NCBI GenBank assembly: GCA_945643635.1
Contig: CALZFC010000005.1
Span: 5,294,001 to 5,358,000 of the forward strand
Origin: Allodiplogaster sudhausi
Lineage: Eukaryota; Nematoda; Chromadorea; Rhabditida; Diplogasteridae
Reading direction: 5' to 3'
Length of the DNA stretch: 64,000 nucleotides
How positions within the stretch are numbered: the first letter of the stretch is position 1; each line of letters begins with the position of its first letter. Both the position numbers and the translations under genes were made by a program. Positions 1 through 10,800 of the stretch are shown here, in pieces. Under the pieces are notes generated by a model, which searched no databases, was not told the DNA's origin, and worked only from the letters and a program-made list of their open reading frames with translations.

Positions 1-53
1 AGTTGTTATTTCGGAATGTCCATGACACGTTCGATCTACAATTTAGTTTCTAG

Positions 54-1659
54 AAAGAGCAAGATGAGAACGACAAGAAAGCAGAAGAAGTGAAGAGGCG
101 GGTCATGGAACATGCTGCCCAGGTTGCAAGGAAGGAGGCAGAGCAGCTCCAGGCCAGTCATGAAAATATACAATTAAGCGTTCCTTTTTATTAAACAATA
201 ATTGGAAAATTTTTGCACGATTCCAAAAGTTCCCTCCATATGCTGCTCATGTCAGTCACCTCTCTTCCTCTCCTCCTTTTGTTATCTCTTCCCCTCATCT
301 CTCTCTTATCTCTCTCTCTCTCTCTCTTCAGCAAGAAGCCGAGAGTCGTCGTCTCCTACAGCAGCAGATAAATGCAGTGAACGCTGAGATGATAGAGAGC
401 CGGAAGAGTCGTATCAAATCTCCTCCTGTCAGTTCCTCATTCTTGAATTTTTTTATATTTCACCATCAATTTCGAGTTTTTTTGATCAAATTATCAGATG
501 GACTACCGTATCTTTCGGCAAGAAGACGCACTAGAACTGGAAGGAGAAAAACGGAAGAAGCAGGAAAAGTTCGAAGAGGAACTGGCAGAGCAAATGAATC
601 GGAGGAGGGACAGGCTAATCCGTGAAAGTGAACGGGACGAGCAACTCGCCATTCAAGCCAACAACAACGCTGCCAATCAGTATCTCTCTCTCCCCCCCCC
701 CCTCTGCTCCCTCTCTCTGTCTAACTCTCTCTCTCTCTCTGCCCTCCTCTCTGCACGGCAGCAACTCCTTGTTGAGGTTAGCCGGCCTCCGCTACGAAGA
801 AGCAGCGCAAGCGTCTCACGATCGCCGCTCTTACCAGAAAACTCTCGAATTCCAGGCCAGTCCATTGATGGCATCAAACTTTCGTTTTACTTATCCTTTC
901 CGTCTGTCAGATGGAGATGGGACGAAGGAGAAAACAAGGAACTCCAGGGATGGCGTGGTGGGAGATGAGACCGGATGAGCATGGTTGGAGGGAGGCTAGG
1001 GGTAGGAGACACTACACTCAGCAGGACATTAGGAACAATGCTCTCAGGTTGGAGGGAGGCAGAGACAGAGAGCGAGTGAGAGAGAGAGAGAGGAAGAGAG
1101 AGAGAGAAAAGAAGAGAATGAGAGAGAGAAGAGATATGGAAGAAATACGTAGTGGAAAAGAGAGAAGAAAAAGAAAATGAACCGACTTGCAGGGACTCGA
1201 TAAAGCAATTGGAGGATTTCAAAAGAAGACAGGAAGAATACGACGAAGACATTCGACTTCGACAACAAAATCGATTCGCATTCATCAGAGAAAACGTATT
1301 CCACATCCATTTAAAAGAAATAACTACCACGCACTCACGATTTTCAAAGAATAACAGTCACAAAATTCGCAGTTCTTCGAGAAAGTATTCTGTACTACTT
1401 CTAGTTGCACGCAGCAGCGGAAAAACTGCGCGGTCCAACTGGAGCGGACGCGGCGAAGGGCGCAGCCGCGGCGAGGGAAGCGGCGGCTGCCGCCTGGCAA
1501 GCGGCTCACGAGCAGAACGACAAGAGATACCGCGTGCTGCAGGAGGCGGTGGGCAGGGAGAAGGTGGGCATCGCGCTCCCCAAGCAGCCCTGCCGGAGAT
1601 GCGTCCGCTGCAGCCGACCGCTCCGCGGACATCTCACCTCCCAGATTGCCCTTCTGTGA
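54..1659 (+). CDS. Coiled-coil, charged-rich protein of possible TPH/ciliary type, 3' part of a gene cut by the window edge
   Basis: A seven-exon model reads through in one frame: 54-152, 332-427, 498-679, 762-855, 911-1047, 1193-1295 and 1405-1659 (966 nt, 321 residues plus TGA). The first exon follows the acceptor TTTCTAG and the true start lies upstream of the window. The product is almost entirely Glu/Arg/Lys/Gln-rich helix, as in trichohyalin-plectin-homology proteins such as CFAP53, MNS1 and trichoplein, which bind axonemal microtubules; that assignment is inference from composition and length. The last exon encodes an Ala-rich helix and then a short tail with three cysteines (CRRCVRCSRPL) before the stop. 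Two donors, after 152 and after 855, appear to be CAG|GCCAGT, because joining at the nearby GT brings stops. The other five acceptors and donors are ordinary. Exon structure is well supported; the family name is not. Confidence 0.6.
153..331 (+). repeat. Intron with (CT)n polypyrimidine tract
   Basis: This intron of the coiled-coil gene ends in a run of CT dinucleotides (about 300-329) directly before TTCAG. Intron 3 of the same gene (680-761) has the same design, with CT and C runs at 683-745. Intron 5 (1048-1192) instead carries (GA)n on the sense strand. Confidence 0.7.
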
Positions 1660-1902
1660 ATCATTCACTCTAATACTCTTGTAGTTCTATCTTCAGAACG
1701 CTGACAACCTCCCGTTCTGAAAACCTTCATTTCTCATGTCTTTCAGACACGGTACCAATAGAAACAATTTGCTATCATACCCACGTCTTTCATTCAGAAG
1801 AAACATTGATAAATTAAAATAAATGTCAACTGTTTCGGACTACACTTTGCATATATAAGAGCGAGAGAGAGAGAGAGAGAGAGAGAGAAATGCAGATGGT
1901 AA
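1660..1902. other. Convergent 3' intergenic spacer with (GA)n microsatellite
   Basis: The coiled-coil gene ends at 1659 and INTS7 ends, on the other strand, at 1903, so the two 3' untranslated regions must share about 240 bp. An AATAAA on the plus strand at 1818-1823 is a plausible polyadenylation signal for the first gene. A (GA)n run lies at about 1861-1889. No further gene is visible. Confidence 0.5.
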
Positions 1903-4026
1903 CTAATGACTGAGATCAACTCGCAATGTTGCAGTAGCATCAGAGAGCCAACATTTCCGACGAATAGAATCGACGACTTCAACCGTGAAATCGACTTGAG
2001 CGGACTGAAATTGTATCTGTAAACTTTTAAATACTAAAAAATTATCCTTGCGATAACGACCGAACAATTACAGTTATTACCTCGTTAAAGGTGAACAAGA
2101 ATTGAGCAGAGAAGAAAGATCCCTTCTCAGTTTCCACAGTCCGCTTTTCCTTGTAGTCCTTCTGGAAGAAAATAAGAGATGAAAACAAATAAATTTAAAA
2201 GCTTAATTCTCAACAATAAAACAAACTCAAGGAAGCAAAAAGGTATTTTTAACGAGAACTACCGTAATTGATTACGAACATTGAAATGGAATAAAAACAG
2301 CGAGCGGCATGTGCGGAGAGGAAATTAGGGTTGGATTAATCAATCTTCCTCTTCCACTCGCCATATTTCAATTAGAAAGAACAGACAGGTCATTCATATA
2401 CTGGTCTTAAATGCCAAAGAACCGACCAACTTATCGAGCGGAAGGAAAAAATAGAAAAGGTACCCCGGAAGCATTGTAGAAATGAATTCGGGTGGAGATG
2501 ATAATGGACTCGCAAGAGACGGCGTCTCTCCCAGAGATCACTCCGTCCACTCGGAGAGGAATCGGTTGTCCACTCCGAACTGACACCTCGCCATCCACTC
2601 CAGGAGATACAGTCAACTCAAGAAGAATCATACAAAAAAATGCACTTATGCCATTGTAATTCTATCTAAGTAACAAAGTATAAGGATATAATAGGAGTGC
2701 AGTCCAAGCATAGCAACCTGAATATTAGTATTCCTCATTTGTTGAAAGAAGAAACGAGGGAGAAACAGCGGCCGGAGATAGAGAGTCTTCATGATATTCA
2801 AGAGATGAGCCAGCATCTGCAACACTCTCCTGTTGACTCCTCTCACCGTCACTTCCTCCTTCTTACCTCTTCAGTCACTTCTTCACCCCGACCAGCCAGG
2901 TTCTGAGCACTCGCTGCTGCCCACACCACTACACTTCTTTCCATCGTGGAAGTCGCCCCACCAGACACACAAGGAACGTTCATTGGCCTCAAGGTTATCA
3001 GGGTGGAACGACAGTTGCAGCACGATAAAGAGAGATATAGAGAAAGAGAGAAAGAGAGAACGGGGAAGTGAGAGAAAAGAAGGAGAAACAAGAATGCGTG
3101 AAAGGGAAGAAGAAAGAAGTGCGAGAGAGACGAGAGCGAGGACAGAGATGGACTAACGGAGGAGGACTTGGCTGGCCGAGACAGAGGAGAGCGTGGCGGA
3201 GAGCGGAGACGGCAGCTTGCATCATGTAGAGGGCGGAGAGACTCTCCTCATCCGCGTCCAGACATCTCCTCCCAAGCTCCGCCCACTCCTCTTCCGCTGC
3301 TCCCAGACCACGCGCTGCCGCTTCAGTCGCGTCATGAACCATGCGCGACGCATTCAGTCGACTGAGACAGGGACCGAGACTCGTGAAGGTTGACAGAGAA
3401 GACAGAAGCTGTAGTCTGAAGACAGAAAGAGGCTCAAGTGGGTTGGAGACAAAGAGAGGGGAGAGAAGAAGAGAGAGAAAGAGGATGAGAGAGGGGAAGA
3501 GAAAAAGAGAGAGAAAGAGGCTGAGAGAGGGGAGAGAGAAGAAGAGAGAGAAAGAGGCTAAGAGAGGGGAGAAGAAGAGAGAGAAAGAGGCTGAGAGAGG
3601 GGAGAGAGAAGAAGAGAGAGAAAGAGGCTGAGAGGGGAGAGAGAAGAAGAGAGAAAAAGAGGCTGAGAGTGGGGAGAGAGAAGAAGAGAGAGAAGGAGGC
3701 TGAGAGAGGGGAGAGAGAAGAAGAGAGAGAAAGAGGCTGAAGGAAGGGAGGGAGATCTTACTCAGCTTCTCGAGAAGTGAGTAGCGCGCGGACGAATCGG
3801 GCGGGAAAAGGAGGAGGGTGAGGGGAGGGGCCCCCATTCACTCTCTGCAATTCATGCTACTAAAGGAGACCCAGCCAAACGAAAACAAAACCTCTAACAG
3901 ATCCTTGGCCAAGCGGAGATGATGAGAGGATTCCTGCATGTCAGACACTGAGAAGGTCGATGGCTGACTTCCTGCCAACCCACGCAGGGCACACAACCAC
4001 CCACGGCATTGCCAAGATAGACTCTG

Positions 4027-4074
<48 letters not shown>

Positions 4075-4809
4075 TGAGAGAGAGAAAAACCTGGTCGGAG
4101 CATTGTTGCAAGAGGGGGAGAGCTATATCCTTCCAGTGGCCGGTGCGGAAGGCAGCTCTAGCTGCATCATATCTCTCGAGATCACTTCGGAAGTGGAGAG
4201 AAGACAGAGAGGAAGTAGAGAGAGGGAGATCTCTGCCAGGACGGCAGAGAAGAAGAACGGCGAGAGGGAGCTGAGTGGAGGAGCCGGAGGAGAGCCTGGC
4301 AGCCGACCACTCGGAGAGGGGGCCAGCCAGACACTCGCGGGAATGTGCGAGCAGACAGAAGAGCTCAAGCAACTCCCCCGTCCCCCCTGCCCCCTCCGAC
4401 GCTCCTCTCACTGCACAGATCGACTGCACTGCCTCCGTCGCCAGCTTGTCATCCACTTCACGACTACACAGGAACCGACCAGCCACTCGACATAACTCAA
4501 GGGAATAACCAATCACAGCATATCATCATCAGTTCTATCTAAGTTAGCATTAATATTAAAGCATAGAGAGAAAGAAAGAAAAGGATAACAGGGACAGGAG
4601 CTAACTCGACGAGCATTGGAAGGAGAGTGGGAGAGAGCGAGAGTGGAAACGATGGAATTGAGAAGAGAATCACGATGAAGAGAGTCCCCGCTCAGTAGAA
4701 AAAGGTTGACAGAGAAGTCGAGGAAGCACACCCTCTCATTCAGACTCGCCTCACCGTACAGAGAGGACAGCTGAGACAGTGCCCCTGCAAAATACGAGAG
4801 AGAGAGATG

Positions 4810-4851
<42 letters not shown>

Positions 4852-5943
4852 GAGAAAGATAGAGACTGACCAGTCAAGTAAGGGATCTGCTCAAGAAGGG
4901 GCTGGCGAGAGAGCACGGCGAGGGCGGAGAGCCAGGCACACGCAGTCTCTTCCCTTTCACTGCAAACCACTCGGTAGTCTGCCAGACACTGCAACGACTT
5001 CAGTTCTTGCACACAGCAGGAATTACAAATATATTCATTCTAACCTTAACGTGATCTTGATTCCAAAGATGAGGGTGGCGAGCGAGGAGAGCCAATTGGC
5101 GGAGAGCGAGAAGTGCGAGAGAAGGCGAGATTGCAGCCGAGGAGATGACAGAGAGCAGCAGACTTAGCTGACACACAACGGACTACAGTTTATGCCATCC
5201 AGGAACAATTCCAAGGAAGCAAACCTGTCTTGGGATGACAAATCTCGTTCTAGCAGCTAAATGAGTAAGGGAGGACAGGAGAGTGCAAACAAACTGCAAG
5301 CAGAGACATCAGAACCTCACTCGCAATCACAAAACAATGATTGGAATGAGAAGCGAACCGTTGGATTTGTGTTGGTCTCCAAAAGAGAAGCGCCCACTTC
5401 AAAGATGGCATCGATGGTTTCCTGGTTTGCACGCATCCCTCCGATAAGCGACACGAGCTGGGTCTGCAATCTCTCCCTTTCCCTTTTCATTTTCTGGGAA
5501 GTAGAAGCGAGAGGAATGACCTTTCTCTCCACGCTGGTCGCGCTCGAGCAGAGATGGCCAGACAGTTCATTCAAAACAGTTGAAGAAAACTCGCTGCAAA
5601 TAGACGAAAGAATACACAGAGAGAAACGAACCAGACAGTCCGTACATGCATTCCAAAGCGAAGGCTCCCACAGCCGAGCACGCTCCTTCAAATTCACAGT
5701 CGTGGGCACTGTTTAGCGCCTCCAACACGACGTGTTGTGCCTGCAAGGACAACCAGGACAACCAGAACAGATGAAGAGACAATGGACAAGGAAGAGGATC
5801 CTCTCACTTGCTTATTATCCGCAGCAATCGGAGCCAAGTTGGACAGAGCGGCCAGCATGAGTGCTCGTGCCTTCGGGTCATTCGAGTGAGAGAGGTTCAG
5901 TAGTCGGCGGAGGACCACGTGCACCTTGAGAGAGAGAGAGAGA

Positions 5944-6025
<82 letters not shown>

Positions 6026-6389
6026 GCTGACCGAGAATACGAATCGAAGTTTACTTCGGCATTCTCCTAATACCCGGCTGATAGCCGCCCGAATACTGTT
6101 CGACCTAGAAAGGAAGTAAACAAAAAACTAAACACTCGCCACGAGGAGTGCAAACCCGTCATGGAAGACATCTATAAGACGGACGATGATTGTGTTGACC
6201 AGTTGCGGGAAGGAGTGAGTCTCCAGCAGAGCTACCGTACTCGCCACAGTAGCCAGCTGCTCACTGAGAAGCCGAGATCGAAGTCCTCAACCCATATTGT
6301 TATTGGCATTTCAAACAGCAAGAAAAGCGACCTCTGTTAAAATTTTCAATGACGAGTCCACTAGAAGAGCCGAGAGCAGACCCATCCAT
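1903..6389 (-). CDS. INTS7: Integrator complex subunit 7 homologue
   Basis: INTS7 is an alpha-solenoid subunit of the metazoan Integrator complex, which cleaves snRNA 3' ends and attenuates paused RNA polymerase II in the nucleus. Twenty exons on the minus strand join in frame (2,580 nt, 859 residues): 6389-6332, 6285-6156, 6104-6032, 5924-5808, 5740-5646, 5593-5521, 5463-5359, 5293-5225, 5167-5045, 4997-4871, 4784-4606, 4495-4091, 4023-3892, 3844-3762, 3415-3173, 2987-2867, 2816-2718, 2616-2464, 2161-2081, 2016-1903. Family landmarks appear in the right order: a GLRS segment near the N-terminus, the HEAT-like stretch containing HSNDP (exon 4), a Leu/Ala-rich repeat region with LWNQDH (exon 9), a segment with RFFFQQM (exon 17) and a C-terminal beta domain with FFSAQFLF (exon 19) and a TAG stop. 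It is about 100 residues shorter than the vertebrate protein (about 960). The start ATG at 6389 is the only one in frame with exon 1. The exon 15 donor is uncertain (see findings). Confidence 0.9.
2988..3172 (-). repeat. INTS7 intron with GA/CT-rich tract
   Basis: On the plus strand 3010-3130 is dominated by GAGA and GAAA; on the transcribed strand this is CT-rich and precedes the exon 16 acceptor. Its translations as Arg/Glu-rich or Ser/Leu-rich open frames are artefacts of low complexity. Confidence 0.65.
3416..3761 (-). repeat. GA-rich minisatellite inside INTS7 intron 14, period about 37 bp
   Basis: The unit consists of CTGAGAGAGGGG followed by GAGAGAAGAAGAGAGAGAAAGAGG-like sequence and recurs with small length changes between about 3436 and 3745. 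It lies wholly within the intron between INTS7 exons 14 and 15 and is CT-rich on the sense strand. This is the largest expansion of purine/pyrimidine repeat in the gene-rich half. Confidence 0.75.
4024..4090 (-). repeat. (GA)n/(CT)n microsatellite forming an INTS7 intron
   Basis: Intron 12 is only 67 nt and is nearly all (CT)n on the coding strand, ending CTCCAG. The dinucleotide run makes up the polypyrimidine tract. Confidence 0.8.
4785..4870 (-). repeat. (GA)n/(CT)n microsatellite forming an INTS7 intron
   Basis: Intron 10 runs from GTCAGTCTC through a long (CT)n tract to TTTTGCAG on the minus strand. As elsewhere in this gene the microsatellite has the pyrimidine-rich orientation on the transcribed strand. 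Confidence 0.8.
5925..6031 (-). repeat. (GA)n/(CT)n microsatellite forming an INTS7 intron
   Basis: Intron 3 is about 107 nt with two long (CT)n blocks on the coding strand, separated by a CGTTCTC interruption, and ends CTCAAG. Confidence 0.8.
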
Positions 6390-7088
6390 TCTGCCCAGCT
6401 GCAACTGTATAATCAACTCTCCCCAACCCACACTCCCTTCTTGCGACAAATCTTCACTTTCTTCTCATTTCACAGTAGAAATAAGCTGGCAGCATACCAA
6501 AGACATTCTCGTTCAAGAAACCATTTTGTTTACATTTATTATACAGCGAAAGTGAAGAAAACAGTTAACTGCAAAATCCCAGAATCGACGGATTGGAGAA
6601 ATAAGCAAGAAGTAACATCCCAACATCTCACTTAAGGTTAGCACATTTGTCTGCACCCGAATCTACGCGAAATCGCACATTTCAAGCAAAGGGTGGAATT
6701 TAAAGCAAGTTAACAACCGAATTTAAATCATCAACGGCCTACTGGTCAACACCAGTATTGGATGTCTATAATTAAAGAGAAATAAAAGCTAGAATGAAAT
6801 AACAATAATACTCGCATTAATCGATGGAATGGTAGTACCAAAGGAAAAAAAGAGCACGATCGAATGAAATCTTCTAGAATTATCAAAGCAATTCAAACTA
6901 GTACAACACCTAACAATGCATAACGAATGGGAATTTTTAAGTAGAAGTGAATATAAGGTGGATCTAGACAAGAGGTATGGGAGAAGGATAGAAAGCGGGA
7001 GCTTCAAAGAGATAACGCGAGAGAGAGAGAGAGGCGGGGGAGAGGGATGGTGGAAGGGAGAGAGAGAGAGAGAAAGGGAGGAATCAAA
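6390..7088. promoter_or_regulatory. Spacer between SMC6 3' end and INTS7 5' end
   Basis: SMC6 and INTS7 are co-oriented on the minus strand, so this 0.7 kb should hold the SMC6 3' untranslated region and the INTS7 promoter. On the minus strand an AATAAA lies at 6540-6535, about 150 bp upstream of the INTS7 ATG. A (GA)n run is at about 7018-7078. I see no coding exon, although a short extra SMC6 3' exon cannot be excluded. Confidence 0.45.
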
Positions 7089-7847
7089 TCATCCCCTTAC
7101 TTTGGGCATTTCAAAGACCTGCACCCGATTGCGCTTGCCTAGCTCACGAATTCCTTGAGGAGTGAAGAAGATGAACTGAGAGTACGAAAACTCTTCGGTC
7201 GCCAACTTCACGAGCAAGTCCATTACAATCTCAAATAATAATAAAAAATACAGACATAAAGGAAATAAGATTCCATTGAACACGAAAAAATGCATCGATA
7301 CTCGTAGTCGATTACTGCACCTTTCGATTGACCATATCCATGAAGACATCGAACTCATCCATACAACGGAAGGGGGCCTCCATGACCTCCCAGAGGGACA
7401 TGATGAAACATGCTGTCGTGTATGATCGCTCGCCACCAGACAGACCTACGAGAGAAAGGAGACAGAGAGATAGAGAGAGAGAGTGAGTGAGAGAAAGAGA
7501 AAGAGAGAGAGAGAGACAGAGAGAGAGAGAGACAGAGAGAGAGAGAGAAAGAGAGAGAAAGAGAGAGAAAGAGAGTATGATGAAGAACGAGGGAGGGAGG
7601 AAGAGAAGCAGAGTAAAGCGACAGAGATAAGAGGAGAACCAGAGAGATGTCGGATTGCAGTAACTAAGCCAGTTCGACAAACCCTTCAAGTCTTGCTGAA
7701 CATCTGTGTTCGAACGACGCTTTCTCTCTCTACTTTGCTTGTGGGTCAGAACTTGGATGTCGATTGCCTTCGCTTCGTTGCGTACCTAAGGAATAAGGAG
7801 AGAATAAGTCACAGAAAGAAAGACGGATGAGAATGAGAGAGGCAGAC

Positions 7848-7887
<40 letters not shown>

Positions 7888-10800
7888 AAGTGAGGAGAAC
7901 AGGCTGGAAGAGGACGCACCCTGAGCTCGCCTTCGTACCCCCTGATAGCCATGAGTTTGCAGAAGGAGTCCTTGAGGCGTCTGGTGATGGAGTGGCGCAT
8001 TATCGGGAAGCGTTGCTCGCGAAGACTCACGCACTCCTTGAGCTTCTAAACAGCACTTGTCATCTAACCCACCCTCCTCCCTCTTCCACTTCTTAGCATC
8101 ACGTCCCATCTCCTCCTCCCTCTCCCATCTCCCAAACCTGCTCAATGTATTCCAATCGCTTGATGTACTTCTTCCCTTGCAGAAAAGACTGTCTCATCTG
8201 TTGGAACTGCTCTTCTGTAACGGGCTTTTTCAGCAACCTCCTGAAGAATATCTATTCTCACACAATCTGACTGAGAACGTAAAAAGACTTACACTTTCTC
8301 AGCCAATTCAATCTTGCGCTCTTGCTTCTCATACAGCTCCTTGAGTTCTCCAGTCGATGCCTGGGGGAAACTTGGATCTTCCAAGTCGGGAGGGTCCGAG
8401 ATGCCGGTTGGGGGAGGAATGAGTCCATTCTTCGTCGTTTCTATCGCCTCCGCCTCCCTCTCTTCACAAAGACGTTCAAGGCGAGTATCCCGAGTGTCAG
8501 ACTTTAATTTTACAAAAATCCTCATTACAAAGACAATTTGATATAGATTCAATGAATTCTGAGCCTCCTACAGACTAGCACAAACCTCTTCAATCTTCTG
8601 CGCAATCTGCTTGCTCTTCGCAGACATTTGCTCATACTTCATGTCCAATGCATCGATTTCCTTCCTCAGAACATCACTTCTTTCCTAAACGTTTTAGCAA
8701 GTTATATAAGAACATGTTGATATTGAAAAGATGAGAACTGACCTGAAGAGGATCCAGATCCTTGACAATATTTTGAATCTCAACATTCGCTTCCTGGAAG
8801 AGGTCGAAGGCAGCTTGTACCCGCTCACTCGCCCTCTTCAGATCGTCCATGAGATCCTTCTTATCATTCTTCGCTTCCTCCAGCTTCTTCAGTGTCTCCT
8901 CCTTGCTTTCTCTCTACAATGTCAATCTGACTAGCTGAGCAAAGAAAAAGGAAGAGAAAGAGACCAGATTGGCAAGGATTCCGTCGTCGTCCTTCTCATC
9001 CAGCTGCTCGAGTTGCCGTGCCAATCTGTTCTTCTCGTAACTGAGTCTTCTAATCTTCTCTATAGTCTCATTCAATGATCGCTGAGCAAGATGCAGAGAT
9101 CGCGAAGTCTTCGCCGCCTCTGCTTGCAACTGAAATGATCGTTGCTTCCTTCGCAAGCAGTGCCCGCTGCCTAACCTGGATGCATTCCTTCTTCAGACTC
9201 TCAATCTGCTGCAGTTGTCGCTGGCGCTCATCCTCGAGAGCCCTGAAGGAACTACTTTAATCAAGAACACAAGTCATAAAGGCAACTTCTCATCGAAGAT
9301 GTCTGTTGCTGTGAGCATTTGAGGGCGACGATCATTCTTGAGATTCGGGTAGAATCGATACTGGCCAGTCCCGTCAGCATTCCTTCCGTAGCCTCGTCCT
9401 CCTTCTTGGGTCATCGCAAAACGGACGTTGGGTGGACACTGAGCAGCGGGGAATTGTGAAGTCGGGGGAGGAGACTGGGGAGTGGGGAATAGCAAGGGAC
9501 TGAGGGAAGGAAGCGGACATTGCCATCGAGAATGTCGCGTGCTTTCCGATCGGAGTCGATGAGCAGAATGGACTCGATGGAGGACGTGTCGATCAGGGCG
9601 TTTCGCACGGTGGGATCCGAGATGTGCAGCACTCGGTCGAGAGTCGGCCAGTCCGCAGGCGGGGAGAAGTGGTCAGTGTCGTGGGAATGAGACGAGAACC
9701 TACAACCATAACACCTCTATCAAAGTGGTCAGAAGGAGTCTTCAGTAACCTAGCGACGATAGTATTGGGCAAATGAATTTGTTGTTGTCGTAAGAGTTGC
9801 TCGAAGGTTCTCCTGTCCGCTTGGTTGTCAAGAACGAAGCTGCAGAGAGAAGGTCCAACTGCTTCCTCTACAGCGAATGCCCACGCGGGCTCTCGCATTG
9901 TCAGATACGAACCTTCAATCAAATCAGTGTCCTTATTATTAACCTCAAAATGAAATGAATAAGTTCGAACCGACTGGCCCAAGTGGTTCCTTTTGGAATC
10001 TGTGTCTGTTAGCCTTGATAAGATCCAGAATCCTGGGAACATGTTCTCCGAACCTGAAACCACGACTCTCTAGCAGGATTGAAGGGGAAAAAATACAAAC
10101 CTAGCGAGAGCATTTCCCCTGCAGGCGCGAGCTTGTCTGATCTGAGATTCCAGTTTCTGGATGTCCTGTTTGAGTTCGCCCATGGCCGCGCTGTTCTCTT
10201 CGAGATTATCCCTGGCCTCCGCCGATTCGTTCTCCGCTTCTTCTACTTCTTTCTCTGCCAGATGACGTCTCTCTCCGAGTGTACGCAGCTCAAGTACAAC
10301 AATTCATGTCGCTGGATAAAACCTGCAGTCGGATAAACTCTCCATTCTATTAAAAAATATGTGATCGATTCTACCAGTTGTTCATTTAGAGTTCCAAATG
10401 CTTATGCTATCCGAACATCTTCGTTAGCATTCCAAAATAACGAGATGGTTCCGTTTTGGAGTTGATTCTGCAGATGCAGAAAGAAAGGTGACAGCCCCGC
10501 CCTCTTTCGATTTGTTGGGGTCCGAAATTTTTGAGAACCGAAACTTCAAATTTTGGCTTACCCACCCTATTTTTTTAACGAAAAATTTACATTTTTCGAT
10601 TACCCACTCTTTTTTTGAGGCCTGCGGAGGCCTTACCCACCAACTTTAGTGAGATGTCGCCACTCTTCGTCCTTAAATGTCACAACATCTCTTAACCGTT
10701 TATATGCAACTTCATCCTAATTGTGTTCATGGTCATGCCAGCGTCTTGCTTCAAAAAAAACTTTCGCAAAGATGAATCAACTCGAAAGTTGGTTTTTTTT

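Noticed and set aside
911..1180. Arg/Glu-rich frame continuing through 1048-1180
   Set aside because: The frame after 1047 is an intronic (GA)n run; splicing from 1047 to 1193 restores the coiled-coil protein.
2998..3837. Long Ser/Leu/Phe-rich minus-strand frame
   Set aside because: Low-complexity CT-rich intron joined to two genuine INTS7 exon fragments read in mixed frames.
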